Of a stretch of DNA of 64,000 nt, positions 9,101-16,744 are shown piece by piece (within the stretch, counting starts at the first letter, position 1; each line of letters begins with the position of its first letter). Source of the DNA: F1-120-MAGs238 sp964484185. GTDB lineage: Bacteria > Planctomycetota > Phycisphaerae > Phycisphaerales > UBA1924. Where the stretch lies: NCBI GenBank assembly GCA_964484185.1, contig CAZAEQ010000001.1, positions 204,473-268,472 on the forward strand. The letters are read 5' to 3'. Under the pieces are notes generated by a model, which worked only from the letters and a program-made list of their open reading frames with translations, ran no database searches and was not told the DNA's origin. Made by a program: the position numbers and the translations under genes.

Positions 9101-9856
9101 ATGAAGGCAACGATGAATCATGTGTTCGCGGCGGGAATGCTCGCAGCGGTTGTTACGTGTGCACACGCTGACCGCGTCAAGGTCGAAGTCCATGGTATTG
9201 TGGAATGGAACCAGGTCACCAGCGGGGTGCTTGGCCCGGTGCGCTCCGGCGATGCTGTGGTCCTGAAGTTCGAAGTCGATTCGAACCTGTTTGTGAACAG
9301 CCCGCAATGGCCAGTGCGGGGGTATCCAATCGTGCAGTCGACTTGGAACTTCCAGATCGGGTCGGTCCAGATTCCGCTTCTGAGCCCGATGCCGACGAAC
9401 GTCACTCCTTACTTCTCGATTCGCAACAACGACCCGGGCGTGGACGGCTTTGTCATCACCACGGTTGTTGACGGCGACCATGAGATTCCGGTCAACTGCG
9501 GCCTGCCCAACTATGGCATGTCGTTCCTCCGGACCTTCAGCTCACCCAACATCTGGCCGTCGTATGACATCATGCAGTGCCAAGGCGACTACGCCTTTGA
9601 ATTCATGAGTTCGTACAACTGGACGATTCAGCGCGGCGAATTCAGCACACCGGTCGGAATGACCTACGAGACGATCTCGGTGCACGCGGTGTGTGTGGCG
9701 GACTTTAACGGCGACAACGTCATGGACTTCTTTGATTACCTTGATTTTGTCGATGCGTTCAGCTTGAACATGTCGAGTGCAGACTTTAACCAGGACCTGG
9801 TGGTTGATTTCTTTGACTACCTGGACTTTGTGGATGTCTATTCCACCGGTTGCTGA
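9101..9856 (+). CDS. Secreted protein with GC-type dockerin tail
   Basis: A 251-residue exported protein. The signal peptide covers residues 1-23 (TCAHAD). The middle region (about 24-195) is a beta-rich domain of a type common in planctomycete and PEP-CTERM exported proteins (GIVEWNQV, FEVDSNLFVNS motifs). Residues 198-251 are the 54-residue dockerin with Cys at both ends, finishing VYSTGC. AAGGAAG precedes the ATG. It lies directly behind a PEP-CTERM-type gene, so two different sorting tails are encoded in one likely operon. A strong terminator follows. Function unknown. Confidence 0.82.
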   Translation: MKATMNHVFAAGMLAAVVTCAHADRVKVEVHGIVEWNQVTSGVLGPVRSGDAVVLKFEVDSNLFVNSPQWPVRGYPIVQSTWNFQIGSVQIPLLSPMPTNVTPYFSIRNNDPGVDGFVITTVVDGDHEIPVNCGLPNYGMSFLRTFSSPNIWPSYDIMQCQGDYAFEFMSSYNWTIQRGEFSTPVGMTYETISVHAVCVADFNGDNVMDFFDYLDFVDAFSLNMSSADFNQDLVVDFFDYLDFVDVYSTGC

Positions 9857-9889
9857 GTCGGAAGGCCTAGAAACTCGTTTTCCCTCTGA

Positions 9890-9926
9890 CCTCCGGGTTC
9901 ACGTGGCGTGACCTGGAGGCTTTTTT
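9890..9926 (+). terminator. Rho-independent terminator
   Basis: A GC-rich hairpin (CCTCC...GGAGG arms with an inner TCACG/CGTGA pairing) is followed by six T. It ends the 7373-9856 transcription unit. Confidence 0.85.
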
Positions 9927-10087
9927 GCGCAAAGAATGTAATTCGGACTGGAATATGCCAGAAGTTGGGCTGGTAACGATCTTGTCGATCTGAAGGGATC
10001 ACCCCGGCAGCGGGCGCGTTCTGGCAGGCTGGACGCATAATGTCCGCGACGGTGGATTTTCAACAGGGTCAAAATCAAGAGAGAACT

Positions 10088-12196
10088 ATGAACACAAAGA
10101 TCGCGGTAACTCTTCTGGCGCTGATTTCACTCTCCGGCTGTGCGGCATCAACGAGCGGGGTTGGGGGTGGCGATGAGAATCACCTCAAACAGGAACTGCG
10201 ATCGGTGATCGCGGGCGCACGCGATCGCGTCTTTCCGGCGCTGGTCAATATCAGCGTGGTGACGGTCGACTATCGCGGTGGAAGCGAACGCAAGGGACAA
10301 TCGACCGGATCGGGAACAATCATTGATAACCTTGGGCACGTGCTGACGAACCAGCATGTGGTGAATGAAGGCAAGAAGTTCCGCGTGACGTTGAGCGATA
10401 AGCAGGAATTGCCGGCGACGCTGGTTGGAGAGGATGCACTTTGTGATCTGGCGATTCTCAAGATTGATCTGTCGGCGATGAAGAATCCGGAGACGCTGCA
10501 TATAGCGGAGTTGGCGGATTCCAACACGCTGGCGACGGGCGACATCGTGATGGCGATGGGCAGTCCGTTTGGATTATCGCGATCGGTGACGCTGGGAATT
10601 GTGTCGAACACCGAGCGAGTATTTGCGGCGGGCAGCGAAGATGCGATGGACGCGATGCAGGATGAAGCGGGGGAGCGGTCCGGGCTGTTTACGCGCTGGA
10701 TTCAACATGATGCGGCGATTAATCCTGGCAATTCAGGTGGGCCGCTGGTGAACGTGCAAGGGCAGGTCGTCGGCGTGAACACGCTGGGTGGCAGCAACAT
10801 GGGATTCGCGAGTCCATCGAACCTGGCTCGTGATATTGCGGCGAAACTCATTCAGTTTGGAGAGGTGCCGCGGTCAAGCATCGGCGCAACTGTCAAACAA
10901 GTTGGTAAGACAAGCTTTGATAAAGGTGTGCTGATTACAAGCGTGATTGCCAATGGTCCGGCGGCGCAGGCTGGTGTAAAAGCGGGCGACCTTGTTACCG
11001 CGATTGATGGGCAACCGATTACGGTGAAATTTGCCGAGGAGATCCCGCCGCTATTGAAGAGTTTGGCGGACCGCGCGATTGGCGGCACGATTACGCTGGC
11101 GATTGAACGGGATGGAAAGCCGATCAATGCCACGATTACCACTGAGAAAATGCTGCGAGATAAGGGCGATGAAACGCTGCTTCGCGCCTGGGGCATCGTG
11201 GGGCGTGAGATCACCGAGAAGATTGCTCGAGATCGCAGGCTTGATTCAACGCAGGGTGCGCTGGTAGGCGGAGTGCGGCAAGGGAGCCCTGCGGGGCTGG
11301 CTGAACCGGCGATTGGATGGGGCGATGTGATCAAATCGATCGATGGAAAGCCCGTGAATTCGCTGAAGGAGCTCGTTGAAACATATCGTAAGATCATGGA
11401 ACAGGAGAAGCTACCGGAGTTTCTGCTGATTGAGTTTGATCGTCAGGGAAAGAACCATGTGACATTGATCAAGCCCCGGCCGGAAAAGCGGGATGACCCG
11501 CCGCGGGAATTGCCAAAAGCGTGGATTGGGGCGGCGACGCAGCCGGTGACAAAGGACATGTCGAACATGCTGGGGCTGAATGGTGCGCTTGGGTTCAGAG
11601 TCACACGTGTGTATCCCAACAGCAAGGCGGCGACCAGCGGGTTGAAGGTTGGCGATGTTGTAACTGCGTTGAATACGGACAAGCTGGCTCCCAAAGGTGC
11701 GCAGGATGCGGGGCTGTTTCAGCGGCAGGTGCGTAAATTGAAGACTGGGGAGACTGCGACGCTGGCGGTGTTGCGCGATGGCAAGCCGGTGGAAGTAAAG
11801 GTGGAGCTTGAGCGGACGCGGTACACCGCAGATGAGGCGATCCGGACTGAGAATAAAGATTTTGAATTGACGGTGCGCGAGTTGACGTTCTTTGATCGCG
11901 ATGATGAACGCTGGGATGAGAATGTGCAGGGTGTGCTGGTGGAGGATCTGGAACATGCGGGCTGGGCGGGGTTGGCAGGAATTATGCCTGGCGATTTGAT
12001 CCAGATGATCCACAAGGTGCCGGTCACCACGATTGCTGAGTTCAAGGCGATTATGGAACGATTGGCGAAGGAACAGCCAGCCAAAGTTGAGTTTGTAGTG
12101 TTGCGGGACAACCGCACATTCTTCAACTTTGCTGAGCCGGATTGGAAGCCGATGCTCAAGGATGAGCAAAAAGAAGTGAAAGAGCCAGCGAAGTAG
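10088..12196 (+). CDS. HtrA/Deg-family serine protease lipoprotein with four PDZ domains
   Basis: 702 residues from the ATG at 10088, chosen because it gives a lipoprotein signal peptide (LSGC, Cys18) and has AGAGAGA upstream; an earlier in-frame ATG at 10040 would spoil it. The S1C protease domain carries the triad His90 (TNQHVV), Asp120 (CDLAIL) and Ser216 (NPGNSGGP). Four PDZ-like modules follow (about 265-355, 375-470, 490-590, 600-690), each with a (G/A)xxxGDxI or V core such as AGVKAGDLV, GWGDVI, GLKVGDVV and IMPGDLI. Most Deg proteases have one or two PDZ domains, so four is unusual. It likely performs envelope protein quality control and is membrane-tethered outside the cytoplasm. Confidence 0.9.
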   Translation: MNTKIAVTLLALISLSGCAASTSGVGGGDENHLKQELRSVIAGARDRVFPALVNISVVTVDYRGGSERKGQSTGSGTIIDNLGHVLTNQHVVNEGKKFRVTLSDKQELPATLVGEDALCDLAILKIDLSAMKNPETLHIAELADSNTLATGDIVMAMGSPFGLSRSVTLGIVSNTERVFAAGSEDAMDAMQDEAGERSGLFTRWIQHDAAINPGNSGGPLVNVQGQVVGVNTLGGSNMGFASPSNLARDIAAKLIQFGEVPRSSIGATVKQVGKTSFDKGVLITSVIANGPAAQAGVKAGDLVTAIDGQPITVKFAEEIPPLLKSLADRAIGGTITLAIERDGKPINATITTEKMLRDKGDETLLRAWGIVGREITEKIARDRRLDSTQGALVGGVRQGSPAGLAEPAIGWGDVIKSIDGKPVNSLKELVETYRKIMEQEKLPEFLLIEFDRQGKNHVTLIKPRPEKRDDPPRELPKAWIGAATQPVTKDMSNMLGLNGALGFRVTRVYPNSKAATSGLKVGDVVTALNTDKLAPKGAQDAGLFQRQVRKLKTGETATLAVLRDGKPVEVKVELERTRYTADEAIRTENKDFELTVRELTFFDRDDERWDENVQGVLVEDLEHAGWAGLAGIMPGDLIQMIHKVPVTTIAEFKAIMERLAKEQPAKVEFVVLRDNRTFFNFAEPDWKPMLKDEQKEVKEPAK

Positions 12197-12245
12197 GCGA
12201 CGTGCGGTTAACGCTTCGAGTTTTGAGTCTGCCAGCATAATGACC

Positions 12246-12279
12246 GAATTCGCCCTCAGATGAGGGCGAATTTTTTTTC
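12246..12279 (+). terminator. Rho-independent terminator
   Basis: A perfect 12-bp stem (AATTCGCCCTCA with TGAGGGCGAATT, two-base spacer) runs into eight T. It lies 50 bases after the HtrA gene. Confidence 0.92.
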
Positions 12280-12437
12280 GCAGAGATTGGAATCCAATCG
12301 CCCGGCCTCCTCGTTATCAATGGGGAAGGATGCGGTCCGAGTTGCGGGCCGTCACAACTGTTCCGTGGTGTTGTGTGCGGTTGTGAGCCAGCTCGGGTCG
12401 GCGCTGCAAAACAAGATACACATCTGATTCAATCCGA

Positions 12438-12481
12438 CATCTCACTGCAGGCGGATCATGTCCGCAAGGCTCGGTGAGATG
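12438..12481 (+). promoter_or_regulatory. Candidate structured leader (nested hairpin)
   Basis: An 8-bp perfect outer stem (CATCTCAC 12438-12445 with GTGAGATG 12474-12481) encloses a 5-bp inner stem (GCGGA with TCCGC). No T-run follows, so it is not a terminator. It lies 72 bases upstream of the ATG at 12554, within a 357-base gap that otherwise holds only the HtrA terminator. It could be a regulatory leader or an operator. Confidence 0.35.
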
Positions 12482-12553
12482 CGAGAGATATCTCATGGAC
12501 TGGAAATGGTAGAGAGAAGACTGAGTTGTCCGTTCCGCAGAATGGAGAGAATC

Positions 12554-13231
12554 ATGCGACGAAATATGAGAGGGCTTGTGATTGCAAGCATGCTGCCAGT
12601 TGGGGCAGCGCTTGCGAGCCCAGTGATTGAAACTGAGGTAAATGGTCAGGCCGCCAACAACTCGAGGGCGACAGCACAGCTGCTTCCGTCGCTGGCGTTC
12701 ACCATCAATGCCGATCCCAACGTGTTCGGGAATCGCTCAACCGTGAGCGTCTCCGGAAATACCAGCAGAAACGATGTGGATTTCTATCGTTTTGATACGA
12801 CTGGCGGACCCGCGTACTTTGATATTGATGGGACGAGCGGGCTGGATACGTATCTTGCGCTGTTTGATTCGTCCGGGACGATCGTTGGCGACAACGACGA
12901 TTCCAGCGCGGCCGATCCGGGCAGTTCAACCGGGCTCGATGCATTCCTGGGAGTGATTAACATCGGCCCGGGAACCCACTACATTGCCGTCGCCAGCGGC
13001 GGAAACAGCGCGGCGGCGTCGTTCAGCGGTTCGATGTTTACTGAACTGTTCCGACCCGATGGCGGGTTTGGCGGATTTGCATTTCTGGATGCAGATGCCG
13101 GAATCGATTCGTTCCTGCGCAGCGATGCACAGACCGCGGGCCAGGCTTACACGCTGAATATCACCATTCCTGCGCCCAGTACAGCACTCGCAGCGATCGG
13201 AGCTCTTGCGTTCCTTCGTCGTCGTCGGTAA
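12554..13231 (+). CDS. Secreted PPC-like domain protein with PEP-CTERM-like tail
   Basis: 225 residues from the ATG at 12554, which follows GGAGAG; the 32 extra codons of the longer frame look non-coding. The signal peptide covers residues 1-22 (AALASP). The body resembles the bacterial pre-peptidase C-terminal / DVUA0089 type beta-sandwich: NDVDFYRFDTTGG, LDTYLALFDSSG, DNDDSS and GTHYIAVASGG. The C-terminus is IPAPSTALAAIG, a short hydrophobic stretch and four Arg, a PEP-CTERM-like signal. The DUF4331 gene begins 31 bases later, so the two are probably co-transcribed. Confidence 0.8.
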   Translation: MRRNMRGLVIASMLPVGAALASPVIETEVNGQAANNSRATAQLLPSLAFTINADPNVFGNRSTVSVSGNTSRNDVDFYRFDTTGGPAYFDIDGTSGLDTYLALFDSSGTIVGDNDDSSAADPGSSTGLDAFLGVINIGPGTHYIAVASGGNSAAASFSGSMFTELFRPDGGFGGFAFLDADAGIDSFLRSDAQTAGQAYTLNITIPAPSTALAAIGALAFLRRRR

Positions 13232-13262
13232 CCCATATGTCCCAGAAACTGGAGACCTTTTT

Positions 13263-14747
13263 ATGATCACTCGTTCATGCAAGTGCGCTGTCATGGCGCT
13301 CGCCGCCCTCTCTGCCGTCAGTATGTCTGGTCTTGCCCTGGCTTCAAGTCACGGCGAGGCTCCGTATGTGAAGTCGCTTCCCAAAATCGATGGGACAGAC
13401 TTTTACATGTTTAACAGCTATGAATCCGGCCGCGAAGGATTCGTCACGATCGTCGCAAACTACTACCCGCTTCAGGACCCATACGGCGGTCCAAACTATT
13501 TCACGCTCGATCCATCTGCGCTCTACCAGATTCACATCGACAACAACGGTGATGCCCGCGAAGACCTTACGTTCAGCTTCATGGCGACCAACACCAACAA
13601 CGACATCAGCCTCAATGTTGGCGGCGTCATGGTGCCGATAGCGCTGACGAACGCTGGAATTCTTGGCCCAGGCGCAGGCGATACTGCCGGCCTCAACGTT
13701 GCCGAAACCTTTGGAATGTCCGTGATCCGCGGCGATCGTTACACCGGCGCATCCAACGCAGTCACCAACACCGCGACTGGTTCCCCCGTCTTCCGCAAAC
13801 CAGTTGACAATATTGGCCGCAAGTCGATTCCGCAGTATGAAACCTACGCCCGCAACCACATCTACAACATCTCGCTCCCGGGCTCGAATCTCACTGGTCG
13901 CATGTTTGTCGGTCAACGCAAAGACCCGTTTGTGGTAAATCTTGGCGAGATTTTCGATCTCGTAAATTTGAATCCGCTGGGCGCGGAAAATGGACGTCCC
14001 GACACGCTTGCAGACAAGAACATCACATCGTTTATTCTGGAAGTGCCAGCGAGCTATCTCAAGAATTCCAAGACACAGGATGCTGTGATCGGAGGATGGA
14101 CAAGTGCGAGTATGCCGCGTGCACGGGTACTTACGACTGCTCCGACATTCAACAAGCCGGCGACGACTACTGGAAACTACATACAGGTTTCGCGGCTCGG
14201 CATGCCACTGGTCAATGAAGTGGTGATCGGGCTGCGCGATAAAGACCTGTTTAACGCGAGCGTTCCCAGCGGCGATGGTCAGTTTGCAACCTATGTCACC
14301 AATCCGACATTGCCGGTGATTCTCAATCTGTTGTTTGGCGTGACGCCTCCGTGTCTGCCGCGAAATGACCTGGTTGCGGTGTTCTTGACCGGTGTTCCAG
14401 GTTTGAATCAGCCGCAAAATGTCGTGGCTTCGGAAATGCTGCGGCTCAATACCAACACCAACCCCGCAAACGGCGGCATCGCGATCAAGCCGCGTGGCAT
14501 GCAGAATCGACTCGGCGTGATCGGCGGCGATCTGGCGGGCTTTCCCAACGGTCGTCGTCCCGGTGACGATGTTGTCGATGTTGCGTTGCGGGTTGTGATG
14601 GGAGTGTTGTACCCAGATGCAGGACAGGCCGGCGGGTGTGCACCGCAGGGCAACGCACCGTTTACCGATGGTGCGATTGTCGACGATTCGTTCTTCAGCG
14701 ATTCGTTTCCGTATCTGCTGTCACCTCTCCCTGGCGCTGGCAACTAA
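13263..14747 (+). CDS. Secreted DUF4331 domain protein
   Basis: 494 residues from the ATG at 13263, which follows GGAG. The signal peptide covers about residues 1-28 (GLALASS). The mature protein starts SSHGEAP, the typical opening of DUF4331 proteins, followed by DGTDFYMFNSYE, NYYPLQDPYGGPNYF and DPSALYQIHIDNNGDAREDL, and a later LNPLGAENGRPDTLADKN region, all of this family. The biochemical role is unknown; these are exported proteins often near small accessory exported genes. The gene is followed by a hairpin with a T-run, then DUF4198 and HupE/UreJ genes on the same strand. Confidence 0.85.
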   Translation: MITRSCKCAVMALAALSAVSMSGLALASSHGEAPYVKSLPKIDGTDFYMFNSYESGREGFVTIVANYYPLQDPYGGPNYFTLDPSALYQIHIDNNGDAREDLTFSFMATNTNNDISLNVGGVMVPIALTNAGILGPGAGDTAGLNVAETFGMSVIRGDRYTGASNAVTNTATGSPVFRKPVDNIGRKSIPQYETYARNHIYNISLPGSNLTGRMFVGQRKDPFVVNLGEIFDLVNLNPLGAENGRPDTLADKNITSFILEVPASYLKNSKTQDAVIGGWTSASMPRARVLTTAPTFNKPATTTGNYIQVSRLGMPLVNEVVIGLRDKDLFNASVPSGDGQFATYVTNPTLPVILNLLFGVTPPCLPRNDLVAVFLTGVPGLNQPQNVVASEMLRLNTNTNPANGGIAIKPRGMQNRLGVIGGDLAGFPNGRRPGDDVVDVALRVVMGVLYPDAGQAGGCAPQGNAPFTDGAIVDDSFFSDSFPYLLSPLPGAGN

Positions 14748-14799
14748 ATGCTGATTTCTCCAAAGGGGCGCGGTTGATGCGCCGGGCGCACCACGTTCG

Positions 14800-14833
14800 C
14801 GGCGGGTTGTTCGAAAGTTCAGCCCGCCGTTTT
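14800..14833 (+). terminator. Intrinsic terminator or attenuator
   Basis: A 7-bp stem CGGCGGG/CCCGCCG with a 16-base loop is followed by TTTT. It lies between the DUF4331 gene and the DUF4198 gene, 11 bases before the latter's ATG, so it may partly terminate and set the ratio of the two units. Confidence 0.55.
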
Positions 14834-14844
14834 AAGAGGTATGT

Positions 14845-15681
14845 ATGAAACTCAATCGAGCAATCGTTAGTGTGATCGGACTCTGCATGCTGGGTACACA
14901 AGCCCTCGCGCACGAGTTCTGGCTGAACTTGTCAAAGTACAGCGTCCAGCCAGGGGAAGTTGTACAGATTCAAACGAGGGTGGGGGACGGCTTTCCTGGC
15001 GAATCCAGGCCGCGAGACCCGACGAAATTGCTGAAATTCGAGTTGCTGGACTCTGCGGGATCGATCGCGATTATGGGGATGGATGGGGCGGATCCTGCAG
15101 GAATTGTGCGGGCGCAGACGGCAGGAACCTACACGGTCGGATATCTCAGCAAGCCCACACGAGTGGTGCTTGGTGGCGACAAGTTTGAAAAGTATCTGAA
15201 GGATGAGGGGCTAGATAACGCGACCGCACTTCGTAAAGAGGCGGGTGAGCAGGTGAAGGATGGGCGAGAGCGATTCTCGCGGTGTGCAAAAGCGATCTTG
15301 AGTGTTGGTGATGACCGCGGGGCAGGGTTTGACAAAGTGCTGGGGTATCCGATTGAGCTCTGTGCAGATTCGCATCCTGCGCTGCACAAGCTGGATCAAG
15401 AGATGAGTTTCACTGTTCTTGCGGACTCGAAGCCGGCGGCGAATGTGCTGGTGAAGGCTGTCAACCGTGATGATCCAACCAGAACGCTGAGCGAGCGGAG
15501 TGATGAGAAAGGCAAGGTCAAGTTCAAACTCGATAAGGCAGGTCTATGGCGACTCAATGCTGTGAAGATCGCGCCGGTGAGTGAGAATGGCGGCGATAGT
15601 GATTGGGAAAGTCATTGGGCTTCGCTGACGTTTGAAATTTCGGCTGCGCCGGGTCAGGCTGCGGCGACTGGAAGCAAGTGA
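14845..15681 (+). CDS. Exported DUF4198 domain protein
   Basis: 278 residues with a signal peptide (1-22, TQALAHEFW). The mature start HEFWLNLSKYSVQPGEVVQIQTRVGDGFPGE is typical of DUF4198. A C-terminal carboxypeptidase-regulatory-like beta domain is present (LADSKPAANVLVKAV, DEKGKVKFKLDKAGLWRL). Some DUF4198 proteins are linked to nickel or cobalt uptake because they neighbour such transporters, and here the next gene encodes a HupE/UreJ protein overlapping by 4 bases. A periplasmic metal-binding or metal-delivery role is therefore inferred, not shown. AGAGG lies before the ATG. Confidence 0.8.
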   Translation: MKLNRAIVSVIGLCMLGTQALAHEFWLNLSKYSVQPGEVVQIQTRVGDGFPGESRPRDPTKLLKFELLDSAGSIAIMGMDGADPAGIVRAQTAGTYTVGYLSKPTRVVLGGDKFEKYLKDEGLDNATALRKEAGEQVKDGRERFSRCAKAILSVGDDRGAGFDKVLGYPIELCADSHPALHKLDQEMSFTVLADSKPAANVLVKAVNRDDPTRTLSERSDEKGKVKFKLDKAGLWRLNAVKIAPVSENGGDSDWESHWASLTFEISAAPGQAAATGSK

Positions 15682-16736
15682 GGATGGCGATGGCACACTG
15701 TGGAAAGGCCATTCTGTGCCAACTTGTCGTGATGGCGGTATGTGCGTGCAATGCGCTGGGGCATGACTTTGGCGCGATGAAAGTTGAGATTCGGTGCGGC
15801 GAGGCAGGCACATACTCGATTGTGATTACAGCGGACCTCGATCATGTGCCTTCTGCCACGGCGAAGGATTTTCCGCGGCAACTGCAACAGACAACATCGC
15901 TGTATTTCGGGGGCGTTCAAGAGGGAGCGCCCCCGGAATTAGCGGTGGCGCGAGCGCCAGCAAAGGGTGCAGCGGGGAGCAACATTGTCGAGTTGCAGGC
16001 AAGTGGCCGCTTCGCCGCGGATCCGAAGACCATCGCATTCAAGTCGGACCTGGATATCGGCGAGTATTACCTGGTCTTTACGCAGGATGGGAAAGCGGGC
16101 CAGGAGACTCAGTGGCTTGGCGCCAAGGTGAAGTCGCGGGATTTTCAGTTGAGCCAGCAGATCGTGGAGCGGTCAGAAGCAGAGTTGTTCGGGCAATATG
16201 TGTGGCTGGGCTTCACGCACATTATTCCGCTCGGGTTCGATCACATCATCTTTGTGCTGTGCCTGTACCTGCTGAGCACCAAGTTCAAGGCGCTGGCAAT
16301 GCAGGTGACTGCATTCACGATCGCGCACTCGATCTCGCTCGCGCTTTCAATTTCGGGAGTCGTGACGCTGCCGTCAAACATCGTCGAGCCGCTCATTGCA
16401 ATTTCCATTGTGTATGTCGCAGTTGAAAACATGTTGGTAGCGAAACTGCCGCCGCAGCGGCTCGCGGTGGTGTTCATGTTTGGGCTCCTTCATGGGCTTG
16501 GGTTTGCGGGAGTGCTTCAAGAGCTGGGAATGCCCGGGGACCACTTTGGATTAGCGCTGGTAGGGTTCAACCTTGGCGTAGAGATCGGCCAGTTCGCAGT
16601 GATCGCAGGCGCGTTCCTGCTATTTGGTGCGTGGTTCAGAGAGAAGCAGTGGTACCGAGCACGATTCGTGCTGCCGCTGTCGGGCGCGATCGGTGCGTTT
16701 GCTCTGTACCTCTCCATTGACCGGCTGTTCTTCTGA
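15678..16736 (+). CDS. HupE/UreJ family membrane protein with exported N-terminal domain
   Basis: 352 residues. The GTG start overlaps the DUF4198 stop (GTGA), which suggests translational coupling; an ATG two codons later is an alternative. The signal peptide (about 1-27, ALGHDF) is followed by an extracytoplasmic domain to about residue 165. A multi-helix HupE/UreJ_2 region comes next, with GFTHIIPLGFDHIIFVL, a TIAHSISLAL helix, a VAVEN segment and FGLLHGLGFAG. The conserved His and Asp residues of this family are proposed metal ligands for nickel or cobalt transport. With the DUF4198 partner it forms a likely metal-uptake pair. Confidence 0.82.
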   Translation: MRMAMAHCGKAILCQLVVMAVCACNALGHDFGAMKVEIRCGEAGTYSIVITADLDHVPSATAKDFPRQLQQTTSLYFGGVQEGAPPELAVARAPAKGAAGSNIVELQASGRFAADPKTIAFKSDLDIGEYYLVFTQDGKAGQETQWLGAKVKSRDFQLSQQIVERSEAELFGQYVWLGFTHIIPLGFDHIIFVLCLYLLSTKFKALAMQVTAFTIAHSISLALSISGVVTLPSNIVEPLIAISIVYVAVENMLVAKLPPQRLAVVFMFGLLHGLGFAGVLQELGMPGDHFGLALVGFNLGVEIGQFAVIAGAFLLFGAWFREKQWYRARFVLPLSGAIGAFALYLSIDRLFF

Positions 16737-16744
16737 ACATGAAA

